Counted from the first letter of the stretch, positions 12,601 to 25,562 are shown. The stretch is 56,332 bases of DNA from Elysia marginata (GCA_019649035.1 BMAT01002420.1:120859-177190), one strand, 5' to 3'. Notes: generated by a model from the letters alone, not told the origin. Numbers and translations are program-made.

Positions 12601-13782
12601 TCAACTTATGATTCAGATTATAAATCTGCAGATAATAATTTTTGACACACTTATTGACTTGTTCAAATCTTGATTATGTTTGTCTAAACGATTAAGTTAC
12701 GAATTCATCTTGTTGGTATTGTGACCTTAAGGATTAAATGTCAAATCATTGACATTTTTCACAAGGAACACATGTTTTACATCGATTCTTATAGTTCTGT
12801 TTTGATATTTTATATAAAACATTTGGAAGAAGATGTATTATTTTAAAACGCCTTGAAATAGTTTGTAACTTTTCTGTTACGAAAGAGTTTGTCCTATTTG
12901 ACAAAGAAAATCAATTGGTATTACCGGGAGAACAGAGTGAACAGAATCAATTCTGATGATAATGCGCTTCTGTTTTCATGTTAAACATCTCACCCACTGC
13001 CTACTTCGATTAACTTTTATCTCTTTTTTATTTCTTCAAATCTCACCACCTTCGGGCGCAAGTACTCAAGAAAGTGAAAAATTTGGAAAAAAAATATGAT
13101 AAGAACGTTAGCAGAAAAAGAACAACGGTCGTATAAACTCCATACACTAGTAATTATTATTTGTTTAGGTTGCACTCATGCACTCTTTGCTCCAGACAGG
13201 TCAAAATACGCTCGATTAGACTCATTGACCCTTGTTATTCATTCATGAAAGAAAAAAAAAAACAACCGGTGTACTCTTGCACTTTTAGCCCCGGGCAGCC
13301 TATGTGAAATATTGTTATCACAATTAATAAGTGTCTGAAATCCTTTACTTAGTTTCGATTACATTATCTTTTTTCTTTTAAGTTAAGTTTATGCAAACCC
13401 GTATCTACATGAATAACAGATCAAATTTCCCAAATTAGAGAGAGTACAAAATATTTTTTTCTTCTCCAGAAAATGGTTTTTAAGAAGTCAACGTTATAAA
13501 CGTTTTAAAATGAGTAGGCTTTGTGATAAGGGAAGTAGCAGAGAGTTTTCCACAATCTAGAGGCCACATGTGAACTCAAGTTTGCTGGGTTTTTTTCTTT
13601 CTTGCTTAGTTCAGAACTCTTCCTCAATTTCTGTGAGTTTCTATAACATTTTATATCTACTTGCAGACACAAAAAGGGATTCGCTTGTATGATACTAAGT
13701 TAGGTTTGAGCGGATATCCCCAAACGTTAGCGAAATGCTCTCAAAACAAGGAACTCCACAATTTCAACAGGAATGGAGAATT
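9654..13782. other. No gene seen; scattered simple repeats
   Basis: Very AT-rich. Holds the TATC array, a CACT/CT run at 11392-11440 and poly(A) tracts. No frame above 81 codons and no recognisable protein fragment. Confidence 0.6.
10532..10630. repeat. (TATC)n microsatellite
   Basis: Interrupted TCTA/TATC tetranucleotide array. A short (CTAT)n recurs near 11012-11030. Confidence 0.9.
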
Positions 13783-14031
13783 GTCTCGCATCCAAGGTGA
13801 ATGAGTCAGATGTCACAATTATCACCTTCAAATGCTTTTCTGTTTTTGACAATACAGTTTTCTAAGCTTCCAAAAGTTTTTAAAAAAACTTCATAAAATT
13901 ATGGATATTTTGAGAAATGATGGATTTTACCATTTTTGTTTCTTTAAAACAAGTAGCAAAAGAACCTTTTTAGGGGATTTTCTTCACTAAAGAATTTCCG
14001 ATATTCGACTCATTCGCCCTAGACGCGAGAT
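13783..14031. mobile_element. TIR transposon family, copy 2
   Basis: 249 bp with inverted ends: left 'TCTCGCATCCAAGGTGAATG' followed by 'AGTCAGATGTC'; right end in reverse 'TCTCGCGTCTAGGGCGAATG' followed by 'AGTCGAATATCGG'. SINE A3 starts about 5 bp beyond its right end. The interior is AT-rich with no coding frame. Confidence 0.78.
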
Positions 14032-14036
14032 TTCAG

Positions 14037-14260
14037 GCTGTTTGAATTTTAACGTCTCTTTTCAACTGCTAGGTTATATCAGAGACGGCGCTTGGGACAA
14101 TTGAAAGCGTGCTGCCACACTGTGATGTAAGGAGCGCTTGCATACACCACACCCAGTCACATTATCCTGACACCGGGCCGACCAGACTTAGCACTAAATC
14201 CATAATGCCAGACACTAAGCGGATCAGTTGCAAATACCAATATTAAAGTTCTTGGTTTGA
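14037..14260 (-). mobile_element. SINE family A, copy A3, lacking the tRNA head
   Basis: Minus-strand copy of the family A body and 3' end. It stops at about 14260, where the tRNA-like head should start, so it is 5'-truncated in element orientation. It abuts the right end of a TIR element copy (13783-14031), about 5 bp away. No target duplication was recognised. Confidence 0.8.
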
Positions 14261-14539
14261 TGGTAGTGGTACCACTAACAAGATTTATAAAAAAAATACG
14301 TTAAACAGTGAAACAATATTTTATATAGTCTGCATATGAAGTCTAATTACAAGGCTGTCTACAAATACTAAAAAACTAGAGCATCTCTCTCTCTTCTCAG
14401 TCACAAGTAGACATACATTGCTAAACACAATTTAAAATCCACAAGTACGTAAAAAGTAAATGGTGCAAGGACAGTGATACCTTTTATGTACGATCTGAGT
14501 CTAGCAGCAAACAAACACTATAGGTTTCGGCAACTTCAG

Positions 14540-14725
14540 CCCCCCCCCCCCTCTCTCTCTCTGTCTCTCTCTCTGTCTCTCTTTTCAGGCACAAGCAGAG
14601 ACACATTGCTAAAAAAAAAGTACATATCTAATAGTGAATATAGATTTAAGTAATGCAAAAGCAGCAATACCCTAGACCTAAATTCTGATTCTAGCAGCAA
14701 ACAAACACTCTAAGTAACTCTAATC

Positions 14726-14774
<49 letters not shown>

Positions 14775-14801
14775 GTCTCTCTCTGTCTCTCTCTCTCTCT
14801 C
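14540..14801. repeat. Pair of CT-rich microsatellites
   Basis: Poly(C)/(CT)n with CTGT interruptions at 14540-14584 and 14722-14801. The stretches between and before them share 'TAGCAGCAAACAAACACT' (about 14502 and 14691) and 'AGACACATTGCTAA'-type words (14411, 14601). The whole 14390-14830 block is therefore a degenerate duplication of about 190 bp. Confidence 0.75.
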
Positions 14802-15327
14802 ATCAAACACAGGCAGACACAAGCATGGCTTTATATCTCTCTTTGTTTTCCTTTTCTGTTATTTTTTTACACTATCAATGTGGATCTTTTAGTCAAACGT
14901 TTTTAAGAAAGGATAAATGCTTTATAAAAGCTTTATTCAATTCAAGTTTATAGAGCCAATAAAACATTATAAGCTTACATAAGATAATAAGTACATGTAT
15001 TGAAAATAAGCAATACTGATCAACAACAGGTTTTACTCGTTTGCTCAATGGTGTTTACAAATAGGATCAGCGCAATCAATATGGCGGACTTCCAAATTCC
15101 ATAATTTACAGGACTCACACGAAGGGCCAATCTGTAAGGCCATGATGACCACAATCATTGATCGAAGACACAACAAAGTTGTGTCTCAATACTTCAACTT
15201 TTGTTGGATTGACACAAGATAGCTTGAAAGTAGCAGTCCCTCCTTGAATTCATAAATATTGATTGCTGTGGATTTTTTCCTTGCCATATAGAAGAGTTTG
15301 CATCCTTCAAGTGATTTGCCAAGACTC

Positions 15328-15447
15328 AGACGAAAAGTAATTAGGAGCTGACCTGATAAGCAAATACCACGTCAAGTCGCGTGGAAGAGACGAAAAATAA
15401 TGAGGAGCTGACCTGATAAGCAAATACCACGTCATGTCGCGTGGAGG
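15328..15447. repeat. Two-copy 60-bp tandem repeat
   Basis: 'AGACGAAAAGTAATTAGGAG' (15328) is followed exactly 60 bp later by 'AGACGAAAAATAATGAGGAG' (15388). The rest of the unit ('CTGACCTGATAAGCAAATAC', 'CACGTCAAGTCGCGTGGA') differs at very few positions. It is a recent duplication with no coding sense. Confidence 0.88.
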
Positions 15448-16671
15448 AGACAAGTTGTCTAACGAAATCAAACCAAGTGTAATTGCACCTGTACACATGC
15501 TTTCTGATATTGAAAAAAGAAAGCGAAATCAAAAGGCTGGTGGTATAGATATCCATTAAAATGAAGATTGATATCTAAAACTAATTTATTTTTACATTGG
15601 TCTGTGAACTTTTCCTAAAAAAACCATCGTGTTGACATATATCTTTCGAGTTTTTTATGTACGTAAGAAATTAGATGGTTGGGAAATTTTTTACTCCACA
15701 TGTTAAACATGTTTGAAAAGATGCTGTATAAGCTGGGACTGATGCATCAATACCTCCACTGAGTACACTTTTCTAGATCATGATCTCCATCATTTAAACT
15801 GAGGTCTCTGTAAAGAATACAAGAAATCTCTTCGACCCCTTAAACTTGCGAATCCTAACAACATGCGTTATAACATGTTAAATGTCACAGTATTCTTACA
15901 GCACTGAGTTTTTGGACATAATCAATCTTACTCCGGTCATAAATCAATTCAATGCTTTTGGTGAGGTGAAAATAATACAAAGTTTTTATTCTTCCTACTT
16001 TTAGTGCTTATATTTTGTTTTTACTTACTACTAATCCGCTGATATTAACTGTTGCTTTTGTTAGAAAAAATATGCCAATCACCCGATTCAAACTTACTAA
16101 GAAAATGTATGCACAGAAAGGAATAACATTTAGACGTTTCGCCTACAGACTTCATGCGTATCAATGATAGAAATAGAGTTGTTTTTTCTTAATGAACTCA
16201 ATTTTCGTGATTGGCACATTAAACTATTCTACTTTTTTATATTTCACAAACAATCCACAAGATCTTTAGATTTATTCCGATGGCCTTTAAAAACGATTTT
16301 TTTTTTGCTTCACTTTTACTTGAGCTCTTTTTTAAAAAAATATTCTCCTCTCTTTTGTAAAACAACAAAATTTAAAAAAAAGACTGAAATGGCAATAATC
16401 TCTGCAAAAAATATAACCTTTCCCCCATTTGTTTTCTCCTTTTCAACTGTGAATTGCGCTTCTAGTTTTATCAAAAACAAAGTTATGCCGCTTGGCCTTC
16501 AAGAAAATTCGTTTGAATTCTTTCACGCAATGAGCGATTTGCCTCCGTTTCAAAGATTCTCCGGCAAAACTTAAGTGTCCCCATAAGTGATCTGTGTTTA
16601 TAGTTTTTTGTTTTTTTCCCTTATCGTGTTAGAGTGCGGTTGTGTCTGAGTTTGGTGTCAGGCAGAGCAGT

Positions 16672-16673
<2 letters not shown>

Positions 16674-16713
<40 letters not shown>

Positions 16714-16768
16714 NNNNNNNNNTCTCTCTCTCTCTCTCTCTCTCTCTCGCTCGCTCGCTCGCTCTTTC
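16674..16768. repeat. (CT)n microsatellite with assembly gap
   Basis: CT repeats on both sides of nine Ns (16714-16722), then (CTCG)n. The gap is probably a failed closure of the repeat, so true length is unknown. Confidence 0.95.
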
Positions 16769-17440
16769 TCTCGAAGAAAATCACTTCAAAGCTATCATAT
16801 TGATTTTTAAAAGGCAGATTTTTCATTTATGTTTTTCCTGATTGCAGCTTCGAAACAATCCTAATAAATAATAGAAATAAAGCTTTACAAAGATCGTTAT
16901 TCAATGAAGTATTGCAGTTTTAGAAAAACTGTCTTGAAGAATAACTGGGCATTTTAAGACTTCGCATTTTAACTTTACTGTTGATACTACACAATTTGTT
17001 AGCGGCTTCAAACTAGAACTTAGAATTTCATAAATTAACAAAAAACAACAACAACAAAGTCGGTCATTTGCACTTTAAAATGCATACCTAGACGCTAGGG
17101 TGCACGTCTTGCTGGATTAAGTTGTCAATGACCTTGCTTATCCGAGTACTTGATCGATCCGATTCTTTACAGAGGTTCGTCCCTCAATTCATCATGGCTT
17201 AATGGCTTTTTCGGAGCCTTTGAAGAGAAAGCGGCTCACAGAGAATGAACAACAGTTATGTGAATAATTCAAACAAAAACGATACAACAAAAGAGCAAAA
17301 TGACGAAGAGCACGAGAGATAGCACCTTGATAGAAATAAAATGTCCCCATCAGTAGGGAGAATTTCCAGGTACTTTATCTTTTACGGTCTTTTACGCTAC
17401 TGAAACAAAAGAAAGCTGTTTATTTCAGGGGCTTATACGT

Positions 17441-17554
17441 CTTGGCAACTCTTTAAATTTATAGTAAAGATGAAATAACCCAAAGACGCCATGTCTACTT
17501 GGCACCTCTTTAATTTTAAATTAAAGATGAGATAACCCAAAGACGCCATGTTTA
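17441..17554. repeat. Two-copy 57-bp tandem repeat
   Basis: Units start at 17441 ('CTTGGCAACTCTTTAAATTT') and 17498 ('CTTGGCACCTCTTTAATTTT'), and both end with 'AACCCAAAGACGCCATG'. A few substitutions separate them. No gene overlaps. Confidence 0.85.
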
Positions 17555-17555
17555 C

Positions 17556-19415
17556 TTCTTAAATCAATTATACAAAATTGTCAGTACTCCGTTAATCTCT
17601 TATTAGTGATTCATATTAAATACGATTCCGCATCCAGTTTTAACAACGTATTGGAGTTATAAGAAGAAAGCCAGAGAGGCAGCAAAAGCAGCGCAGTATC
17701 AATAGTTAATGAACGATTCCATAAGAAAACCCTGAGTGCACTGACGTAGTAGAGAATAGACATAAATGTTATAGTGTCATCAGGCAGGATCCCAGAGTGC
17801 TTGACTTTGACCGGTTAACTACCTGAATGCGATGCGGATGATTTCGTCCTCAAGATAATGTGCGGAGCGGACGATTTTTTTCACTGCTTATAGACATTTT
17901 AAATGTAGTTGCGGGAAAACCTGGCCAGCGACTTTGGTTGAAAATGCGGGCGCCCATGCTATAGTGGTTGTTTTTGCGATAATATTTATCTCCTCTTCTC
18001 AATATCAAAATTAGTTTTAAGTCAACGCTCAAGTAGTTAAAAACATAAATAGAAATGTTATTGGGTTAAGTAACATAGAGACAGCCATTGCCATGCAATT
18101 GTACAGGTACAAAAAAGAGACTCGAAAAATTTCGATAGCCTAGTAGTGTGATCTGTGATACCTCTCCCATGAAGCGGGAATCGAGGCTGTGCACATTACG
18201 GTAAATATAGCGTCTCGCTATCAAAATACCGGACGCACCCGGATGTTAGAGTAAAACTCTTTTGTTCAGTGAATCAACATAGTCCTAATTTACGTAGAAC
18301 TACATTGATCCTCAGCACAAAAGAGTTATACTCAAACTTCCGGAATTTTCAGCCATATTGATAGCAAAATGTAACATTTTTGCAATGTGCACACCCTTCA
18401 TACTAGAAGCCAGGGAGTGTCTCCCTAGCGACACGTAGCTTCGCTTAGCTTAGCGTGTCATAGTAGATTTCTCAATACATTATTTTCACAATACTGGTCT
18501 TGGATCTAAAAAAAGGGCATGGTGGCTTAATGACTTAATGACCAAATACGTGTTATCCAACAAACGGGATCAAAGTTGCCCATTGAAAGCACTGGGAAGA
18601 GTGGCGGAGGTAGTCAAGATTTTAGGAAATTATAATTATGACTACATGTTGTAACCATAAATATGATACATATTGAATATGACGATATCGATAACGCTTT
18701 GAACGTGATGCAGTTGTTTACCTTCATTCTCAAAAATGCTTTTTTACATTGTGCGTCTTTATTTTAGTCTTGTTGCTACCTAGTTAATACACTCTGCTCG
18801 ACAGTATGTCTGCTCCCCCTATTAATTTAGATCCATCAGTTGGTCAAACTTTACCTAGTTATGTAATTTATAGTATTTCTTGATCTCACTTTGTTCCTCT
18901 ACCCTCTGCCACAGAGACCTCTGGCATCCCAAATATTTATATTCACCTGTTTGCCTGCCTGTCTATTCATCCCTTTTCAATATCCACAAAAATTTATATC
19001 ATTCCTTATATTACTTTTATTATACGCTTTTTTCATATCTTAGGCAAGACTATTTACACTTTTTACGTGGAGCTCGCGCAATACCAACCTTAATTAATTT
19101 ATGAAACAGCGAATTACATAGGAATTAGGTAATCTGATTTGCACACTCCTTTTTGCTTAAGAGTTCCAATAATTTATTAAACAATGAAAAAAAACAGCTT
19201 TTATTGTTGTTGTTCAAACCAACATCCAAACTATAAAGGAAAAAAAAACCTCAACTTCCTACTCTTCTGACAAAGCGTTAGCGCGACATTGTACGTTTTT
19301 TGAAAAGTAAAATTCATGTATTTTCCTTCCCATTTCCTAATATAGTGGGTAAAAATGGGACAGACAGTCTTAAAATAATAACATCAATTTTAATAATGTT
19401 GACCAGACTGCTTAT
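17556..19415. other. No gene seen beyond the fold-back at 18160
   Basis: Some GC-richer patches flank the fold-back element. No exon with credible splice sites or domain was found. Confidence 0.55.
18160..18420. mobile_element. Fold-back MITE-like element
   Basis: A ~260-bp imperfect palindrome centred near 18288. 'TGTGCACATT' (18188) pairs with 'AATGTGCACA' (to 18392), 'GCTATCAA' with 'TTGATAGC', 'CCGGATGTTAGAGTA' with 'ATACTCAAACTTCCGG', and 'ACTCTTTTGT' with 'ACAAAAGAGT'. It has no coding capacity, is a single copy here, and its target duplication was not identified. Confidence 0.7.
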
Positions 19416-19420
19416 TTGTT

Positions 19421-19732
19421 GCATCATGGTCCAGTGATAAACACTCTGCTTTTCGACCGCGAAGTCCGAGGGCCGAGTCCTGAGTTTAATCCTTCAGAAA
19501 GGGTATTTACACACATTTCTTTACCGTACTCAGGTATTAAATGAGTACCGAACTATTGGCAGTGAAAGATCTTGTTAGTGTGCTACAGGACGGCGTTTTA
19601 ACAGCCGCTTCTCTCTAAGTTAAGATGGTAATTAAGTTGGTTATGGCCTGTCGGGGGAACTCATTTAAAGCGCTCTGAGCAATAAGGGATTTAGGCGCTA
19701 TGTAAAAAACGCACTTTACTCTGACTTTACTT
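19421..19732 (+). mobile_element. SINE family B, copy B3
   Basis: tRNA-like head ('ATCATGGTCCAGTGATAAAC', then a decayed B box), the family body with 'TTATGGCCTGTCGGGG', and the best preserved 3' end of the three copies ('AAAGCGCTCTGAGCAA...TTAGGCGCTATGTAA'). A short pyrimidine-rich flank follows. Confidence 0.8.
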
Positions 19733-20004
19733 TCTCGATATTATACTGTACGAGCTTATTTTATTTTTTTATAACGCAAAGACACGATGGCCGCAATCAG
19801 CGATCCAATCACACACACACCATCACACACCCATTTTTAAGTGAATAATGTAAACACAAAGTTGGTTAGGATCCCGTCTAGAAACAGTCATATATAATCA
19901 AGAGAATCATAAAAAATTGAATAGGAAAAACCCGGCACGCCCCATGTGACAATAGAGACCATACGCTATCGGCACGCTCAGGATCTAGGCGGACGAAGTC
20001 TATA

Positions 20005-20310
20005 TGTTGGTTGGTTGTTTGAATTTTAACGTCTCTTTTCAACTACAAGCTTATATCAGAGACGGTGCTTGGGACAACTGAAAGCGTGCTGCCACACTGT
20101 GATGTAAGGAGCGCTTGCAAACACCACACCCAGTCACATTATTCTGACACCGGGCCGACCAGATTTAGCACTAAATCCATAAATGCCAGACACTAGGCGG
20201 ACCAGCTCCTAATACAAATTGTAAAGTCCTTGGTTTGACTCGGCCGGGGATCGAGCCCACATCTTCCGATCTTTGAGCGAGTGTCTTACCATTAGGCCAC
20301 AGAGCCGGTT
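20005..20310 (-). mobile_element. SINE family A, full-length copy A2
   Basis: Minus-strand copy of 306 bp. The tRNA-like head is at the right end (about 20235-20310; read in reverse, A box 'CCTAATGGTAAGACAC' and B box 'GGGCTCGATCCC'). The (AACC)n tail is at the left end (20005-20017). The target duplication is CGAAGTCTATA (19994-20004) and CGAAGCCTATA (20311-20321), 11 bp with one mismatch. The head is better preserved than in A1 and gives the family's reference tRNA-like sequence. Confidence 0.88.
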
Positions 20311-21783
20311 CGAAGCCTATAAGAGAAGAAATCCAGGATGTCTGATGGGCTAACGGAGCCCGTTAACCAATCATCTGTAATTATAATTGTAAATTCAATG
20401 AGTGTTATTACGCTATACGTTGTCGTCATCAGCGCGCCAGGTCTCTAGTAGCTACGTTACACTTACCTGACCGAATTCCGTGGCTTGATCCTAATTACTT
20501 GTCTCTTGTGAAACATAAATCACCATTCAATATTTTTTTTTACTTTTTACTCTCTTTAGTCAATTGTTTTCTTGCGCGTTAAAATGTTTTCTTTTTTGGT
20601 TTGTTTGTTTTTTAAATTGTCCAGGCAACGGAAACCCCGTTTACCCCATTGACTATTTTGAAATAATAATAAAAAACAACCTTTAGCTCAATGAGAAGTG
20701 AAGCGTGAACTGAAACTGAAGAAACGTGGTTACGTGAAATCATTATCTAACAAAATTACGGCTGTTTTCTTTCGCCAAGTATTGTCGTGTCGTGGTTTTA
20801 ATGTCCATTAATTTTGTATTGCCGAAAGAAAAGGGAACAACAAAGAATCGAAGATGACATTCATTGTCGATAGATAGCGATCAGCTTGTCTTTGTTCCTC
20901 TCTGAGATTATTGTCATCCATGACTTACAAAATGACCTCTTTATGCAAGGTTAAAATAATTCCTATCGATACTGTTCATTTTGATGCTTTGAATAAACAA
21001 CCCTGTTGCGAAAACCATTTGGTGTTAATAGGAAAGAGAGTGTATATTCTTAGTAGGAACATCGTGCAAAATAGACATAATTTTTTTTCTGTTCTTGTCA
21101 CTGTTGTTAGAAACAACCTGTTGTCAAACTCTGTGATATCTTGCACATGTTCTTTTAATGATGACTTTACCGATAGCCTTTTGAAACAAATATCAAAACA
21201 ACAGCACCATTTCCTTTAGCAATTAATCGAAAGGACATGAAAACGTTTTTATATAACGTTCCGAAAATCTCGGATTTTGTATTGATAGCAAATGACATGA
21301 GCAGGAGCACAAAAAAACATTTCAAAAAATATTTAACGGGAAATTCGAACTGCTCTGAAGTAAAAGTAAGTCTCTCTAAACGTTTTTATATCTCTAAGAT
21401 GAGAATAACAGTGGTTTCGCTTGGTATCATTGATATCAGCTGCTGCACGGGGCAACAAAAGTAGGAGATCAAGACAGCCAATAACACCATGATTATGATA
21501 AATTTTAGCCAGAAAAATTAGCCTGACTGGTTACAAAAAAAGTGTAAAAGCTGTTCATATAGTTGAACAGAAGTCAACTCTGAGTAATATCAAACTTTCG
21601 CTTAACGCAGGACTGGTATGCTCCTCTAGAAGTAATCAAATGTTATTGGCCAGCCTCAAAGACTGAGAAGTATAAGAACTCTTTAACCTCTCCAAGGTAA
21701 CTAATATTCAAGTCCAATAACATGCAAAAAATATCGATCATGCATTGATCATGAGTAATATCACTTATAAAGCATAATGTGGG

Positions 21784-22690
21784 TGAAAAAGAAAGAAAGA
21801 GAGACAGAGATATCAGAGAGAGATAGAGTGAGAAAGAATGGGAGATAAAAAAATAGATAGGAAAAAAACGATTGTTGCAAATATAGAGACGAATGTGCCT
21901 GAAAAAATGCATATTATAATGAACAGTGAGAACAAGAAATACAATGTTTGTTATTGTTACATAAATCTAAGGTGCTTATTATCGTTCATCTATGCCATGT
22001 ATGTGTCCTATATTCTGACATCAAACACAACATTGCCTAGCATATAAAAAATCTTCTTTTGTATTAAAAACCATAACTTTTTTCTCTTTCAAGATAGTTT
22101 CAGAAAATATCTTTGAAACTCGAAACAATGTAAGGTGTATTAATTGAGTTTTAGCAACTTTCCCCGTAAAGAAAATGTATTAGCAAACATCTCCAGAATG
22201 AAACAAACATTGTGACCTCATAACAATACAGCTTTACCAATACTAATATTAGATTACACAATTACCTTCACGACATATATAATACTTCAAATACATACTG
22301 GATTATATCCGCGAAGATATAAAAGTAACGACAATAAATGTATTAGTGCTCATGCTGGGCAGAGAAAACGAGACATTTTAATATAAGATATCTATGATGG
22401 ATAGGAATGGTGGGGAAGTTGTGCGCGGCAAAAAATGAACAAAATAATGTGCGGAAAAGCAAATGTACGTCCTAAGACAGGAGAAGACAAAGGGGGTGAG
22501 AGAAATAGATATATATATAGAGAGAGAGAGAGTGAGAGAGAGAGAGGGGGGAGAGTAAAGGTGGAGTGGGAGATATCAAATTTGTTGTGATGTCTACAGA
22601 CAGTATTAATACTAGCAATAATAGTAAAGATAATAATAATAATAATATAATAAAAATATCAATAATAATAATAACAATTGTAATAAAAAT
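21784..22690. repeat. Purine-rich and AAT low-complexity stretches
   Basis: GA-rich runs at 21784-21840 and 22508-22555 (the latter after a short TA run), then AAT/AAC trinucleotides at 22617-22690. No gene signal in between. Confidence 0.85.
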
Positions 22691-25180
22691 ACCCTGCGGT
22701 TCTAGTCAAGCATTCTTGTCTACCGAGAATGCTTTTACATCAGCATTATCTGTTCACTTCACATTATGAGCTTTTTTTTTTCAAATTCTCACGAAGGCAG
22801 TCTATAATAAAGCGACTCAACTAACAATTTCAATGCCTCGATCTGGCTGATGTACTGGATCTGATATATCTATTTACGTCAAGATAAAACACCGAGTCAA
22901 AGACTCTATGAAAACTCGGGATGTTTATGGCATTTATATGATTTTCGCTTTTGCATTGTTTCACAGAAATCTTTGAGGAAGTTGCCCTTTTATCTTGATA
23001 AGCAGCTCTTTTGTTAAAGTTTCTTTTGCTACCCTTGAATTTTTATAATATTGATTAAAACCTTTGAAGATCTCATTTCGTAATTAAAGCCTGCAAGGTT
23101 CTGGAAATTCATCTTAGGAACATGGGTAATAAATGAAAAAAATTTCAAGTTTTAAATCATAACTTTGTTATATAATTGATATGACCTTTTGTAAATGTAG
23201 CGTTCTATGTGTTTTGCTTCTTTATTCTTTATTGCCACACAGTTTGTGTTTCAGCTAGTGTTTTGCTTTTCCTTCTTTAGAAATGAAAATGATAATATTG
23301 GCTCTGCTTCAAGCCCCGGTAATGAACCATTGAAACAGAGAAAAGTAAACAAAGTGAAGCTTGAGTTATCTACAGGTCTATCTCATTAATTTGAGTTTTC
23401 TATATAATAAGTATTAAAGTAGGCCTGGCCCTCTCAAAAGTTTTTGAAAGGGTAGAAAATCTAACCAAGGCGAAGTGTCGGGCCTGTCTACGTTCCGCAC
23501 GATACATAATTATATTTAATTCTTTTTTTCAATTACAAGCAGCCACTGCAGTTGAAGGTATTTCAAGAATAATATGAAGCTCCATGTCAATATTTGTCTT
23601 CAATTGGCTTGAGTGGCTTCCAAGTAGCACAAGAAACGATGGCATAAGTATTCTAGTTTCTTTGGTTAATTTTTTAGTCATTTTTTTTTTCAGTGCTTGA
23701 CTCTGTATTTTCAGTGGTTTAATGCTTTGATCAGATCAATTTTTTAAAAATTATGTTAACTAGCATCCTAAGGTTGACACCCCTCCCCCTCCAACTGTTT
23801 AATGTCAGGAACTCTTTGTATCACTGTTCCCTTTCCTACTCCAAAATCCAAATGTCTTCATACCGCCCAAATCTCTTTTTTTCCATATGTCTTCCTGTAT
23901 TTTTTTAAAAAGTGAATACTAATTAATGATAAATATGACACAAACAGCAACAACCAGTAATTAAACAAAATCAATTAAGAAAACATTTTTGGGGAGTTGT
24001 TATCCCTTCCTTCTTTCAGCTAATTGATTTTTATTTTCAAGTACAACACCGTTCCTTTCATTTGAAAGGGGTAAAACTACAGTGAATAAATAAATATGAA
24101 TTTACGCAGCACTGTATTTTTATAAAATTCTTAGTTGTAGGTCATTGACATTTCATATCTCTCAAACAAATGGAAAACGAAGCACAACTTAACATAAAAA
24201 CATGTATCTTAGTGTATGTGTTTCTGGGTCTGTTTTTCATATTGGTGTCCGTTCTCAACCCCGAAGCGGTCTCGACATCTAATGTTGCAATGCGCACACA
24301 AGACAAGACACACGTGTACAATTCTTGGTTCTCATCCTCGATTCTGGCTTAGAATACCATCGCTTACCATTCACTCCAAAAATGCTGTGTGAGACTGCAG
24401 CTAGAATAGAGCAAGGTCATTCCATTTGTGAGGGTACCTTGACAAATCATAAATTGGAAAGACCATCATTTTCATTATAGTAGTGGTTGTTATTCCCGCT
24501 GTTGTTGATGCTATATTTAGTTTTGCAACTGTTGATATTCTTGTTGCTGTTTCTCTGTATAACACTATCAAATGATGGTGTACCTTGCATTCAGACAGAT
24601 TAAAAAATCGTCCATGATAAAGACATAATAAAGAATACTGTCTTGAAAAGTCTTAAAAAGATTTGATATGAATATTAAAGCTCTTTATTGTTGGCTATTC
24701 AGCTTTCAAGCTTTTATTTTCAATCAAAAAATCTGGGCACTTATGCTTTCTTGATTTTTTTTTCAAAGCTCTGTATAATCTACTAATTTTGAACTGTCCC
24801 CAATTTCCTCTCAAGCAATAATCAATTGGCCCCGTTACGAACAATCGCTGTATAATTATTCTTTTCTTCCTTGTGTATCAAAAAGTAGGCTTTTTATTTG
24901 TACAGACACGTAAGAAAACCCTAGGAATTTCTGGGAAATGCTTGCTTGATTGATCTGTTCCGAATTTTTTTCAAGGCATATCCAGACACAAAATAGTGAA
25001 GCATTTGATTTGCTGCTTACATACTGGTAATGTGTTTCTCCTAGTAAGATTAACCTAAGTTTCAATTTTTTTGGGCTCCAATTAAGCAAAAAAAAATCAT
25101 TCGATCATGTTCTTTTAATGAAGTCAAATTTAATCTTCCCCACCTCCACCCCTGTCCCAAATGTTTTACTTCCCTTATCT

Positions 25181-25199
25181 TCTCTCTCTCCTTCCCTCT

Positions 25200-25232
<33 letters not shown>

Positions 25233-25240
25233 CCTCTCTC

Positions 25241-25285
<45 letters not shown>

Positions 25286-25290
25286 CTTTC
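25181..25290. repeat. (CT)n microsatellite
   Basis: CT/CCTCTC array ending in (TTTC)n. It produces long Ser/Leu and Arg/Glu frames that are not genes. Confidence 0.95.
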
Positions 25291-25562
25291 CAGGTCACCA
25301 TTTCTTTCTATCTCTCTTCATTCACCATTTTATCGATTTCCATTCCCTATTTTTCTTTTTCAAAGATTTGTCATTGGCTCATTAAACATTTATAGAGGGC
25401 TGGAACCGCTCACTTTATTAATTCCAAAATATCGATGACTGGGAAATATTTTGTTTACAAGACTTTAAAGCAAACTCTAATTAAAACGTAGATTCGTTAT
25501 ATAGTTTTTCATAGGTTTGGTAAAAGGTATTAAATTATTAACTTATTATTAAATTAAGGCAT

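Larger units (their letters stand above)
14803..17440. other. No gene seen beyond the listed repeats
   Basis: Contains the 60-bp duplication and the gapped CT array. A 136-codon frame at 16164-16574 is Phe/Lys-rich and tracks poly(T)/poly(A) composition, so it is not called a gene. Confidence 0.55.
20322..25562. other. No gene seen; simple repeats
   Basis: AT-rich with the purine-rich and CT arrays listed. Two neighbouring short frames (20911-21219 and 21237-21464) are in different phases and match nothing I know. Confidence 0.55.

Noticed and set aside
16164-16574. 136-codon frame rich in Phe, Lys and Leu
   Set aside because: Follows poly(T)/poly(A) tracts, no domain, no splice context and no codon bias visible.
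20911-21464. Two adjacent frames of 102 and 75 codons
   Set aside because: Different phases, weak start codon for the first, AT-rich composition and no similarity I can name.
25062-25438. Ser/Leu-rich and Arg/Glu-rich frames
   Set aside because: Translations of a (CT)n microsatellite.
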